64,000 nt of DNA from Haliclona indistincta. Taxonomy: Eukaryota > Porifera > Demospongiae > Haplosclerida > Chalinidae. Positions 31,355 to 41,419 of the stretch are shown one piece after another. Both the position numbers and the translations under genes were made by a program. The notes below the pieces were generated by a model. That model was not told where the DNA came from, made no database searches, and worked only from the letters and a program-made list of their open reading frames with translations. The stretch covers positions 14,215,592 to 14,279,591 of the forward strand of contig OZ024785.1 in NCBI GenBank assembly GCA_964017065.1. The letters run 5' to 3'. Positions within the stretch are counted from its first letter, which is position 1; the number at the start of each line of letters is the position of its first letter.

Positions 31355-31493
31355 GCGGATCCGATTTGAGTCACGCGAATCCGATATGAGGCGCACGAAT
31401 CCGATATGAGTGTCGCGAATCCGATATGAGGCGCACGAATCCGATATGAGTGTCGCGAATCCGATATGAGGCGCACGAATCCGATTTGAAATC
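31355..31493 (+). repeat. 20-bp minisatellite with a 40-bp higher-order period
   Basis: Seven units of roughly CGAATCCGATATGAG plus 5 bp, alternating GCGCA and TGTCG spacers, so the exact period is 40 bp. It lies 130-270 bp upstream of the minus-strand start codon at 31224. The first unit (CGGATCCGATTTGAG) and last unit are diverged. Confidence 0.9.
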
Positions 31494-31953
31494 GAGTAAA
31501 GTGAAAAACGAAAGTGTCCTTCTCGGCCACCATACTGATGGCTTCTGATTGCATAACTAAAGGACTAGCTCCGCTGGACTGCATTGTGACAGCTGTACTG
31601 AAATCCTGTATACATGCATCTGCAGTTGCTGTGTTTGTGGAATGGTGGATAGTTGTGTTTGTGATATAGTTTCAGTGCAGTACGAGTCGTGTATAGCTAG
31701 AATCACACCTCTCAACGTGGATGCTGCGCCATCTCCTCATCTCAAACAGTCTTCTTCGTATTGACTGCAGTCAGAGTCACTTCCATCAGCTGGAGATGTA
31801 TAGTAGCTCACAGACTCTAATTCATTACGCAATACTGAGCTCACTGTTTACGTACCAGCTTCATGCATGACGATCTCGGAGTAGGCGGGGAAGAAAATAT
31901 TTCTGACCACTCCCAGTTATTGCGCAATCTCCACGCGGACAAGAGCGAGCAAA

Positions 31954-32149
31954 ATGGCGGCGAATCAACTGTCTCTTGTATCGGCTGCCATCGCGGTGTT
32001 TCCTTGTCGTTTGTTCTCTTTCTTTACAGGTTTGTGACTAATAAGCAATATATTTTATCAATGATTGATTCACGAATGTTTATCTGTTCTGTTTAGGCGA
32101 TCAATGGCTACCTACTGTCTCTCACTTTGAGGACATGATTGAATCCTAA
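31954..32149 (+). CDS. Candidate spliced micro-ORF, 42 codons (copy B)
   Basis: Counterpart of 2526-2730. Exon 1 is 31954-32029, the intron 32030-32096 (67 bp, GT..AG), exon 2 32097-32149. Product begins MAANQLSLVSAAIAVF and carries GDQWLPTVSHF, then loses three codons relative to copy A by a 9-bp in-frame deletion. Frame, splice sites and stop are all preserved, but every exon-1 difference is replacement-type. Coding status uncertain. Confidence 0.3.
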
Positions 32150-32384
32150 AGACCTGAGCGACTTGTATACATCAACCATTGTTGTTCGAACTTGCGCTCA
32201 TCACAAGGTGTTGTAACTCATGGTGAAATTCCAAGTAAGCCACAACTCGTTCAATATTGTGTTTGTACGCGTGTTTGATAGATGAACTATCGTTGCTGTA
32301 CACAGTGGTTTAGTGTGTTACATACTGCTTGATTACAAGATATACGTGAAGGGCAGCTTAAAGAATAGGAGTGCATGTGTCTGT

Positions 32385-32712
32385 ATAGACCCATTACGTG
32401 CCATGTCACAGTCGTGCACGTCTGTGTATCTTTGTACTCGTTGGGGGACAGCAAACTGTTTTAGCAATGCTATGTACACGCGGTGAAGCGACAGTGTAGA
32501 TACAGTCATGGGTAAACTATGCAGGCATGTTTCTTGGAGTTTACTGTTTCTGTCGCTGTACCAGAGGTATCAGAAAGGCAACCTGTCCCCCAATAATTAT
32601 GGCTTCCAGTCACGTGTTTGTGACGTCACATGTAATCTGCAATATAATGTATTGTATCTGCCTGCTCTTCGTGTTCAGTTATCAAGTGCTTCTGTGTGTT
32701 GTATCGAGTAGC
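32385..32712. repeat. ~328-bp mobile block (copy in repeat B)
   Basis: Same sequence as 3981-4304 (ATAGACCCATTACGTGCC ... GTATCGAGTAGC), located in a different place within its host repeat. Contains CCCCCAAT..ATGGCTTCCAG and GTGACGTCACATG. Confidence 0.55.
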
Positions 32713-35016
32713 TATGTGTTGGACACACCACTTGTTGACGAGTCCCATTGTATAGCATGATAGATGATTTTTATGGTTGATTATTGATAACAGCAATGAT
32801 TGTTGTACACGATCGTTTATTCTATTTGTGCGTTACATGTTTATTCTATTTGTGCGCTGAGTCATGTAGTTGATATTTGTAGACTTCTTTGTGTAAGATG
32901 GTGCTTTATGTTTTTCACTCCAGTCCTGCCATTCATCTGTTTTACACTTTAGTGTATGTAATGACTAGTTACAATCTGACATTTCAGATTACGTTTATGT
33001 TAACAGGTTAGCAGGTTTTAGTCATTATTTGAGCCTTTGTTAGTTGTTAACAGGTTTTAATAGTTATATGACCGTGTCTGCAAAAACCGACAGTGTTGTA
33101 CAAATAATTGAACTGAGATTGTCACAGTTATTATTTAGTCAGTCGTAGATTGTCATAGATATGTGCCAGGATTAGTATTATTTTAGTTATTATTAGTAAT
33201 TTTGTAGGTTTGCATTCTATTTTACTCGTTTTCATTTTCTGTTTTATAAAAAAATTATATTTTGTTTGACAAGAATCATTAATATAGTTATGGAAGAGTT
33301 GACTGTTATGTCAAAATTTTATACAATTAATTCTTGTGTACTTCTTGTGTATATCACAGTCTCATTAATTTTTTTTGTTTTCCTACCTTACTCCCTTTCC
33401 CTGTTATTTTTTTGTTATTGCTGTTCTACTTATACTTCAAAGAATAATGATCATCGACTATTGTTGTCTACTATTTCTGCTTCTTTTTTCAGTGTTTTTG
33501 TTGTTGTTTCTTTGTTGTAATTACTTTATTACATCTGTATTAGTATTAACTTATTATTATTATTTTTCCTTTTTCTTCTTACACCTTAGTGCCCATTTAT
33601 TGTTACTAACGTTACTTATATTTTTATTATTTATTTCTCATAAATCGTGACTTCCTTCAATTGATACAACAGTTGTATTATTTTAATTTTGACCTTTCAT
33701 ACTTTTTTGATATTTAATATTTATGATAACTAGCTTGAGACTAGTTATCGAGAGACATTAGACCAAAGTGTCTACTGCTGGAGTCACTGTTGTATATTGT
33801 TAGCAACAGAATTATTCTAATACACCGACTGCATGAATTCTTCATATCAGCAACTATTGGAATTACGAGGGCAAACAAGATGAAAAGTGAAATAATGTTG
33901 ATTTAAATGAGAATCAAAGAAAGACTTTAAGAATGAGACAACCTTACGATGTATTGTGTAATAAGAATCAGATAGACTGTCATGGATTAAACGTCTTGAA
34001 AACTTCTGAAAAAAAAAGATTCGTTAAATATATGTCGCTAATTTTATGAGTGCTCTTGGAGATCGTACAGCAATAGTGATAGTTTTCATGGAGAATACAC
34101 AAATGAGTGTCATCTGTCTAACAGAAAATCTCCTGAATGATGCCTGACTTCTGTACGAAACAATCGTATCATTGATGTTTAAAGCAATGACTTTACTTGA
34201 GCCGTAGAATGGCAATGTTGTCTTGTAAAGCAGTATTGATATACAACAGATATCATATCTACTGAATCACCATTCGTAGCAATTATTTTACACTGGAACG
34301 ATCAAGAAAGTGTAGTTTCATCCGTGTACGGTTTTGAAGTAAAGTACATGTGAATATCTAGATGGAACTACTCGATCATGCTGTGCGAGATATGTTATAT
34401 CAGCTCTTTATCGCTTTCTTGTTGTCGTGAATTTAATCTTCCTCTGTCAAATCTTGCACTCTCCTCTATATCGATTTTGTTATTGGCTCCACCTTTTTTA
34501 ACAATGACTTAATATTTTTGGCTTGTTATAACCGTTCATTAAGGAACACTTGAGTTCTAATTTTTGTTCATTTTGTGTAGTCATTGTCTATTTCTGCATA
34601 GTGTTTGAATATAAAATAATTTCATTGTTATTTACATTTCTTTCAGTATTACTGTATTGATAAATATCGTTATTGATTTGGGACATATAATTTTATTCAT
34701 TAATTGATCGTGTACTTTCTAAGACAATCATCAATTCTTGCTCGATTATGTCACTTTAATTGTGTCACTATGTCACTGTTTCATCTATTTAGTTGTTTAT
34801 GTTTTCAGTATTAGAACATTATTCTGTCTTATTCTTATTCTGTCTTGTTTTCCTCAATGGCACAATTTTTTTTAGTATGCAAACTTTGCTTTTGTCACAA
34901 GTTGTTCTTAAAATATTTTTCATTTTTGGAATTTTCGAATTGTAGTTTTTTTGTTGGTTGTGTTCAAATTACAATGTGTTTCCTGTCACACTTGTAGCTT
35001 TATATTATTTGATTAT

Positions 35017-35046
35017 ACAGCGGTTTTGATCTTGAAAAACCGCTAT
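35017..35046. repeat. 30-bp hairpin insertion specific to repeat copy B
   Basis: Arms AGCGGTTTT and AAAACCGCT separated by a short loop. Copy A (about 6412) has the uninterrupted sequence GATTATAGTTCGCCG at the homologous site, so this is an insertion in B, possibly with a TAT duplication. Confidence 0.75.
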
Positions 35047-35427
35047 AGTTCACCGTATTCTATTCACCGTGCTTGATTAGCACTCCCTGTATTAGACTGT
35101 GCTGTGATTGCCATGATAGCATGCATGCTTCAGCTTTAGATCAATTTATTGTTATGTGCTATGACTCCAAATGCTCAAGTCAGTTTTACTAGTTAAGCTA
35201 TGTATTACTGGTAACCACACTTGCTGTGCTTTACATAGCCATTGGTAGGTTACTCAATGGTGTTAATTTTATGTTTGTTAAAAGGCATTTGTTAACAATG
35301 TATTGACTATTACAACAAATATAAACTACTTGGCTATTATACTGTAACATTACACTAGCTTCAACATAGTGAATGAGTTACATTGACAATCATTAAAATT
35401 TATGATCTTGAAAACTCTTGCTATGAC

Positions 35428-35629
35428 TGTAGTGTTTGACAGAATTAGGTCAGGATTCAAAGACTGTCTTATTAGCAGAACACACACATTTAAATAGAAC
35501 TAGGAACAATGAATTACAAACGGAGACACTAAGATTACAACTCTATAAGGCCGTGCAGAACACAGCGACAAACAACTATGTACAATCAATGTTCAATCAC
35601 GAACAGGCTTCAATTGTTGAAACACAATA
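35428..35629 (-). repeat. Ty3/gypsy 3' LTR (202 bp)
   Basis: Near-identical to 39717-39924: the differences I see are a 6-bp deletion and one substitution. TSD ATGAC lies at 35423-35427. In element orientation the LTR begins TATTGTG and ends CACTACA. The polypurine tract (plus strand TTCTCCTTCCTCCCTC, 35631-35646) adjoins it. Confidence 0.92.
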
Positions 35630-35644
35630 GTTCTCCTTCCTCCC

Positions 35645-38602
35645 TCACGAAGATTGCACCGGGAAACCAAAACGCTTTGGAGGCCGTCGATTTTGACGCA
35701 AAGGATATCGACGAGGCGGTGTCTGAGGATTTAGTTGAACTGGCAGAGGAGGTTGAGTAGTGGGTTCTGGTTCCTGAGGCAAGGATTCTTCTTGTATCTC
35801 AACTGGCTGAGGAGTGGAGGGAGGTTCAATGATACTTGAGCTTGGAGCAGGAAGTACTGGTGCAGGTGAGGATTCCGGAGGAATGTGAACAGGGGTAACA
35901 ACATCTGGAGTATCTGTAGTATGGGAACAGGGAGAAACTTCATCTTGAGTATCAGTGGCATTGATGATTTGATCAACATGTCTCTTCCAAAGGACATCAT
36001 CTCTAATCTGAACCAGATAGGTGAGAGGTCCCCTCTTCTCGGCAATAACTCCAGAAATCCAGCGAGGCCCTTCACGATAATTACGAGCCAACACTCGTTG
36101 ACCTAAGAAGAAGTCTCGTACTCTGCTGTGTACATCATGATATGCCTTCTGGGCAGACTGTTTGTCAGAAATAGTACTGGCCAAATCTGGTCGGATCATG
36201 TCCAATCTAGTACGAATGGTACGCTTCAAAAAGAGTTCACATGGAGGAGTGCTGGTAGTAGCATGTGGAGAAATACGATAGGACATCAGGAAGGTAGTCA
36301 GATCCATGTGTAGATCATCACCACCCTTGAGAGCTCTCTTGAGAGTACGTATAAATCGCTCAGCAGCACCATTCGTGGAAGGATGATATGGCGAACTCTT
36401 GATATGCTTCACTCGGTTACTTCCTAGGAACAGTCTAAATTCTTCAGAGGCAAACTGTGGGCCGTTATCTGATACAACTTGACGCGGTAAACCATAGGTA
36501 GCAAAAAGAGATCTCAACACACGTATGGTTGCTGAAGCTGTAGTTGACACCATTGCAAATACTTCTGGCCATTTTGAGTGAGCATCCACCACGACAAAGA
36601 GCATTTTGCCTCTCACTGGACCTGCGAAATCTACATGAATACGTTCCCAAGGTTTAGTAGGCCACAACCATGGGTGTAGGGGTGCCAATGGTGGAGCACT
36701 TTGAGTAGATTGACATTTGTCACATTTCTTTACTAGGTGTTCGATGTCCTCGTTGATTTGAGGCCACCAGACATAACTTCGAGCCACTGATTTCATCCTG
36801 ACAATACCAGGATGACTTTGATGCAATTCTTGTAGAACTTGCTCAGTGAACTTGGGCGGAACAACCACTCGGATCCCCCAAAGCAGACAGTCCTGCTCAA
36901 TTGTTAGTTCAAGTCTTCGATCACAGTATGGACGTAACCCAGGCTCTATATGACTAGGCCAGCCTTGTTTCGTGTAGAGTAGAACTCTTGATAGAGTGGG
37001 ATCTCGCCTGGTAGCTTCAGCAACTTGAATCGAGCTGATCGGCATGGCAGATATCTGGTTGATGTTAAATACCGAAGTGGAGCTGGGTAGCACATCTGAT
37101 GATTCTGAAGAATCAGAGAGAGAGAGAGGTAAACGAGATAAACAATCAGCATTAGCATGAGATTGAGTGCTCTTGAACTTAATCTGATACTGGTAACATG
37201 ACAATAATAGAGCCCATCTCTGTAATCTAGCGGCTGCGATTGAGGGAATTCCAGTTTTCGGCCCAAGGATAGTAGTGAGTGGCTTATGGTCCGTTAGTAA
37301 CTCAAAAGTACGACCATACAGATACGAGTGAAATTTCTTAACTCCATATACCAGAGAGAGCGCTTCCTTCTCCAGCTGAGAGTAATTTTGTTCACTTGTA
37401 GAGAGAGTTCGAGAGGCATAGGCCACTGGACGTTCTGTTCCATCAGGGAAAAGATGGGAGAGGACTACTCCGAGCCCAAAGGTAGACGCATCGCCAGCCA
37501 GACGGAGTGGTAGAGCGGTGTCGTAATGGGCTAGAACTGGAGCTTGAGCAAGACTCTCCTTGGCAGTTTCAAAGGATCTCTGACAATCTCGAGTCCACTT
37601 CCATTTTTGATTCTGTTTTAAAATAGCATTGAGAGGGTGAAGTATGGATGAAAGATTGGGGATAAACTTGCCATAATAATTCACCATGCCGAGGAAAGAT
37701 CTCAGCTGCTGGACATTAGTCGGAACAGGTGCCAGTTGTACAGCCTCCACTTTCTTAGAGCTTGTGCTCACTCCAGACCCAGAGAGTCTATGTCCCAAAA
37801 ACTCAACTTCGTCTTCCAAAAACTTGCACTTAGAAGTTTTGAGCTTGATTCCATGGTGTTTTAGACGTTTCAGCACTTCTTCCAAGTTAGCTAGATGCTT
37901 CTTGTCTGACGAGCCAGTGATAAGAATATCATCAATGTAGCAGATGACTCCTTCAAGACCTTGCAGAATAACATCCATTGTTCTCTGAAATATCGCTGGA
38001 GCACTGGCCACACCGAACGGCAACCGGTTGTATTGGTATAGTCCCTTGTGTGTATTGATGGTAACCAGCTCTTTTGCACTGTCCTCAAGTCTCATCTGTT
38101 GGTAGGCATGCCGCAGGTCTAATTTGGTGAACCGCTTTCCACCAGACAGCGCTGTGAACAGATCTTCTGGCTTGGGTAGAGGATACTGATCCACAGCCAG
38201 TACAGGATTAACAGTGACCTTGTAGTCTCCGCAGATGCGTATCTGCCCATCTCCTTTTGGTACCACAACAATAGGTGCAGCCCACTCGCTATGGTTGACT
38301 TTTGTTAGTGTTCCTTGGTCTTCAAGACGATCCAGCTCGATTCCAACTGCTTCTTTCAGGGCAAAGGGAACTGGACGAGGTTTCTTGAAGATGGGAGAAC
38401 TAGTAGGGTCTTTCAACTTAAGATCTGCCTTAAAGTGTCGCATCTCTCCATGCTCATCTGCAAACACGTCATCATATGCTTGTAGCAGACTGTTCAATTG
38501 CACGTTTGGCTGATCCATGGATGCAAGTCCAATGGTTTTCCAGTCCAACGTGATGTGACGTAGCCAGTCTACCAAACAAGCTGGGTCCGTCACCTGCAAC
38601 AA
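35645..38602 (-). pseudogene. pol: gypsy pol: reverse transcriptase, RNase H, integrase
   Basis: A 985-codon frame. RT (about residues 60-270) has LDLRHAYQQM, LPFGVASAPAIFQ and YIDD at 222-225. RNase H (about 365-490) has catalytic D371, E413 and D438. Integrase has an HHCC zinc finger (H594, H597, C627, C630), then D658, D712 (SDNGPQF) and E748, followed by a Pro/Ser-rich tail and a basic end. All catalytic residues are present. The frame is separated from the protease by a 2-bp deficit near 38565, so the polyprotein is broken there unless a programmed shift operates. The 5' limit of this frame is therefore not a true start codon. Confidence 0.9.
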
Positions 38603-38924
38603 TAAGAAGAGGGAGAGAATGAGATTGAGATTGGTATTTAACCAATACTGTCAACTGCCCTACAACTGACATACGCTGCCCAGTGTAGGTACGAAGAGTG
38701 ACTGCAGCAGGTTTAAGCACAGCATTTGGAAATATTTTCCTGAAAGTCTTCTCCGAGAGAATTGAGACCGCTGCACCAGTGTCGACCTCCATGTTCAGTT
38801 CTTTCCCGTTGATTGAAACTAGAACAGCAATTGGGCGAGACTTCAGTTGACGACCACCAACGAGCTTAATCGGAAGATCTTCATCAGATCCAGACTCATC
38901 ATCTTTCACATACTGTTCCCTCAA
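38472..38924 (-). pseudogene. gypsy aspartic protease segment
   Basis: Retroviral-type aspartic protease with the active-site MEVDTGAAVSIL motif and a closing LLIVAGDGPSLFG. Upstream it joins gag out of frame because of a 10-bp tandem duplication (38921-38940). Downstream, after SLFGR, the frame departs from the RT frame. It functions as the gag-pol link; in this copy it is disconnected on both sides. Confidence 0.85.
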
Positions 38925-39684
38925 GTTCCCTCAAGTTCCCGGCAGGAGATGGTCGAGGCCCTTTTTTCCTGGAACGACATACTGAAGCGATATGCCCTTT
39001 TTTTCCACATTCGTGACATTTAGCGTCTTTGAAGCGGCACATGGAAGACGAATGATTGCCCTTTCCACAACGATAACACAATCTCGTAGGACTGTTGCTT
39101 GGCGGATCCTCCTTACGACGAATAAAACCGATGGTTGGCGGGTTGTCAGTAGTATCTTGGAACCGGTGTGCGTCCCGTCTGGCAGCTTCCTGTGCTTTAG
39201 CAATTTCTATGGCACGCTGTAGAGTTAAGCCATCTTCTGCGAGCAGTTTTGACTGAAGTGCTTCACTGCGTAAGCCGCATACGAATTGGTCCCTCAGAGC
39301 ATCATTCAGGAAGTCGCCGAAGTTGCAATCACGGGATAGAGTACGTAGTCCTGCTGTAAACTCCATGACTGACTCGTTCTCAAGCTGGAACCTCCTTTGA
39401 AAACGAAAACGTTCAGCTACAACCATTTTCTTGGGTTGGAAGTGATTCGTCAATAGCTCACTCAACTCCGCGAAAGTCTTCGTGCTAGGAGCGTCAGGAG
39501 CAGCCAAGTCAGCCAGCAAGGAATATGTATTGCTTCCGATAACGGTGAGCAGCACAGCCACCTTCTTATCATCCTCCACCGCATTTGCTACAAAGAAAAG
39601 CTGAATTCGCTCAAGATAAGTTCCTATCTTCTGCTCCTCAGAGACGAATGGAGCGATATGACCGATAGAACTCCCGGCAGCCAT
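38899..39684 (-). CDS. gag: gypsy gag (capsid plus two zinc knuckles)
   Basis: ATG at 39684, 33 bp after the 5' LTR. 261 codons: a capsid-like helical region (YLERIQLFFVANAV; AERFRFQRRFQLENESVMEF) and two CCHC knuckles, C203-C206-H211-C216 and C223-C226-H231-C236. The 3' end reads out of frame after NLRELEG because one 10-bp unit (AACTTGAGGG) is duplicated. With a single copy, gag would run into the protease in frame, so the ancestral element probably had one gag-pol ORF. Confidence 0.9.
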   Translation of the reverse strand: MAAGSSIGHIAPFVSEEQKIGTYLERIQLFFVANAVEDDKKVAVLLTVIGSNTYSLLADLAAPDAPSTKTFAELSELLTNHFQPKKMVVAERFRFQRRFQLENESVMEFTAGLRTLSRDCNFGDFLNDALRDQFVCGLRSEALQSKLLAEDGLTLQRAIEIAKAQEAARRDAHRFQDTTDNPPTIGFIRRKEDPPSNSPTRLCYRCGKGNHSSSMCRFKDAKCHECGKKGHIASVCRSRKKGPRPSPAGNLRELEGTVCER

Positions 39685-39716
39685 CTTTCATCAGTATCCC
39701 ATCCTCGTCGCCAAAA

Positions 39717-39924
39717 TGTAGTGTTTGACAGAATTAGGTCAGGATTCAAAGACTGTCTTATTAGCAGAACACACACATTTAAATAGAACTAGGAACAATG
39801 AATTACAAACGGAGACACTAAGATTACAACTCTAGACACATAAGGCCGTGCAGAACACAGCGACAAACAACTATGTACAATCAATGTTCAATCACAAACA
39901 GGCTTCAATTGTTGAAACACAATA
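39717..39924 (-). repeat. Ty3/gypsy 5' LTR (208 bp)
   Basis: Partner of 35428-35629; carries 6 extra bases (within TCTAGACACATAAGG). TSD ATGAC at 39925-39929. Confidence 0.92.
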
Positions 39925-39929
39925 ATGAC

Positions 39930-40227
39930 AACAGTTGGATTTTGATTACCTTTTAAGTAGAGGACCTAAACTGAACTTCTGTGTAATTTTCTTTTTAGCA
40001 CTTTATTGCAGTGACCTGTTTAAATGTTGAAAATGTATAAAGTGAATTCTCAAAAATCCCATCTACTACTATTTGATCTGTTTCTTTCTTGATCTTGACA
40101 CATGGGTATCACACATTTTTTTAACTAGTGAGAACTCACAATTTCAACTGTAAACTTTAATTGTATGTATATATAATTATTGTCAATCGATGTAAATCTC
40201 GAAGTAAATCTCACAATGTTTTGACAG
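39930..40227. repeat. Copy B of the ~4.7-kb repeat, terminal part
   Basis: Continues the homology with 6684-6974 after the gypsy insertion and ends at the same AATGTTTTGACAG, after which A and B diverge. Confidence 0.8.
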
Positions 40228-40311
40228 CAGCATAGCTGTGTATTCTTGTTGGCCTTCTACCAATAGAGTAAGTATTAGCTATTGTATAAGTACAAGATAA
40301 GTGTATAACTA

Positions 40312-40490
40312 TCAGTTTTGATGGCGTCTAGCATTGTGTCCTCGTTGACCACAAACGCTGCGCACTCTCTGTCGCTTTGCTGGTGGTCGAGTTGGAGAGA
40401 AATCTGGTGGTTGTTGAATGCCTGTAGTGGTTTCAGATGTAGCTGATGATGGTAACCGAGGGCTTACAGGCTCTTGGACAGACGCTAGTA
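40312..40490 (-). pseudogene. Pro/Ser/Thr-rich segment with zinc-knuckle-like CxxC..H end
   Basis: Minus frame: EPVSPRLPSSATSETTTGIQ, PPDFSPTRPPAKRQRVRSVC and GQRGHNARRHQN, stop at 40312-40314. CSVCGQ-type CxxCxxxGHNxR ends occur on Mutator-like transposases and SWIM proteins. The last expected Cys is a His region here. Partial; upstream exons not identified. Confidence 0.35.
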
Positions 40491-41260
40491 GCCGTCACTT
40501 GCATTGAATTTGAACTTGCGAAAGCAGCTGTTACAACTACTTGTAGAACCATGGTAGAACGAGCTAGATCTTGACTTTTTGAGCTAACTTTAGCTCAAAA
40601 AGGGAACACTTTCCCATATTTCAGTATAAAATTTCGACCATCACTATACTCCTCAGTGACCAGTTCATCAATAGCTTGTAGTTTTTCTGGTTCACCAGTT
40701 TCTCTTTCAGGTATGGTCTCACCCTCTCGGAGAAGTCACTAATCTCAGAACTCAGAGTCTTCTTGAGCACCGAGAGGAACTGTTATCTTAACCCCTATCC
40801 ACTGAGGCTTCGGTTGCTTCTGGGTCTTCAGCTTCGCTTATAGCGATTTCTTGGGGGTCATTGGAAGTTTCGGGTTTCATTCTTGTGGCTTTCACCATCA
40901 ATTCTGTCCCTATTATCTTCCTATACCTACTGGCCAGGGCCCATACCCCATTGCACAGCTTTCCCGACTTTTGTCTGCACAGCATCAAGGGACGTACACC
41001 ATTTGATTCTGCCTCCGCTCTCGGTGCGTCCACCACTCAGTCTAATCCCTTGGCAGTCTTCGTCTTGCAACATTCTGTTGGACATGGGATTAGATTCAGT
41101 GGAGTTTAGATAGAGTAAGGCTCTACTTCGCTGCCCTTGATAGCTCACTTGTTTCGGTCGATGCCTCCTCAAGTGAGTGTTCTATTACAACGCTTGCTCC
41201 CTTTCCTTGCAACTCTCTGACTGACAGGTTTATTGTTTTTGCTCACATTATGTACCTTAT
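40491..41260. other. No gene recognised
   Basis: Overlapping open frames on both strands around 40788-41172 have no recognisable domain. Confidence 0.3.
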
Positions 41261-41419
41261 ACCGTGTTTACACTCGCATAACTAAACCGTGCCAGGCCAG
41301 CACAGTTCGAAAACCGTGCTGAGAATGCGTGCTGGCTCGCGTTTACACTGCGAGTTCTGCAACCGTGCTAGAACTATTCACGAGGGGGCGGGGATTACGC
41401 AATCCAATCACGTGGTAGT

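Larger units (their letters stand above)
31671..35427. repeat. Copy B of the ~4.7-kb repeat, first part
   Basis: Homologous to 2245-6974, starting at TTTCAGTGCAGT. Block order differs: the 324-bp mobile block (32385-32712) precedes, rather than follows, the ACTTGTTGACGAGTC block (32727 onward). A 30-bp hairpin insertion (35017-35046) and an ~85-bp segment near 35180-35270 are specific to this copy. It is interrupted at 35427 by the gypsy element and resumes at 39930. Confidence 0.75.
35428..39924 (-). mobile_element. Young Ty3/gypsy LTR retrotransposon, 4.5 kb, inserted in repeat copy B
   Basis: Two near-identical LTRs (202 and 208 bp) flank gag-pol on the minus strand. A 5-bp duplication ATGAC (35423-35427 and 39925-39929) flanks the element, and copy A of the surrounding repeat supplies the empty site (about 6680). 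The primer-binding-site region follows the 5' LTR (39685-39716, TTGGCGACGAGGATGGGA in element orientation). Pol domain order is PR-RT-RNase H-IN. The RT reads LPFGVASAPAIFQRTMD and YIDD, which points to the Mag/K02A2.6-like lineage (inference). Confidence 0.93.

Noticed and set aside
31214..31584. 178-codon minus frame including an Ile homopolymer
   Set aside because: Its upstream half is translation of an (AAT)n microsatellite and a minisatellite; only the part from the ATG at 31224 has exon-like support.
38603..38640. Pyrimidine tract plus CAG on the minus strand before the gypsy pol frame, suggesting an intron
   Set aside because: The same bases encode the end of the aspartic protease in another frame (LLIVAGDGPSLFG); a small indel explains the frame change better than splicing.
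40788..41172. Overlapping open frames on both strands, possible lost gene
   Set aside because: No domain, no splice-consistent borders and no similarity to other parts of the window.
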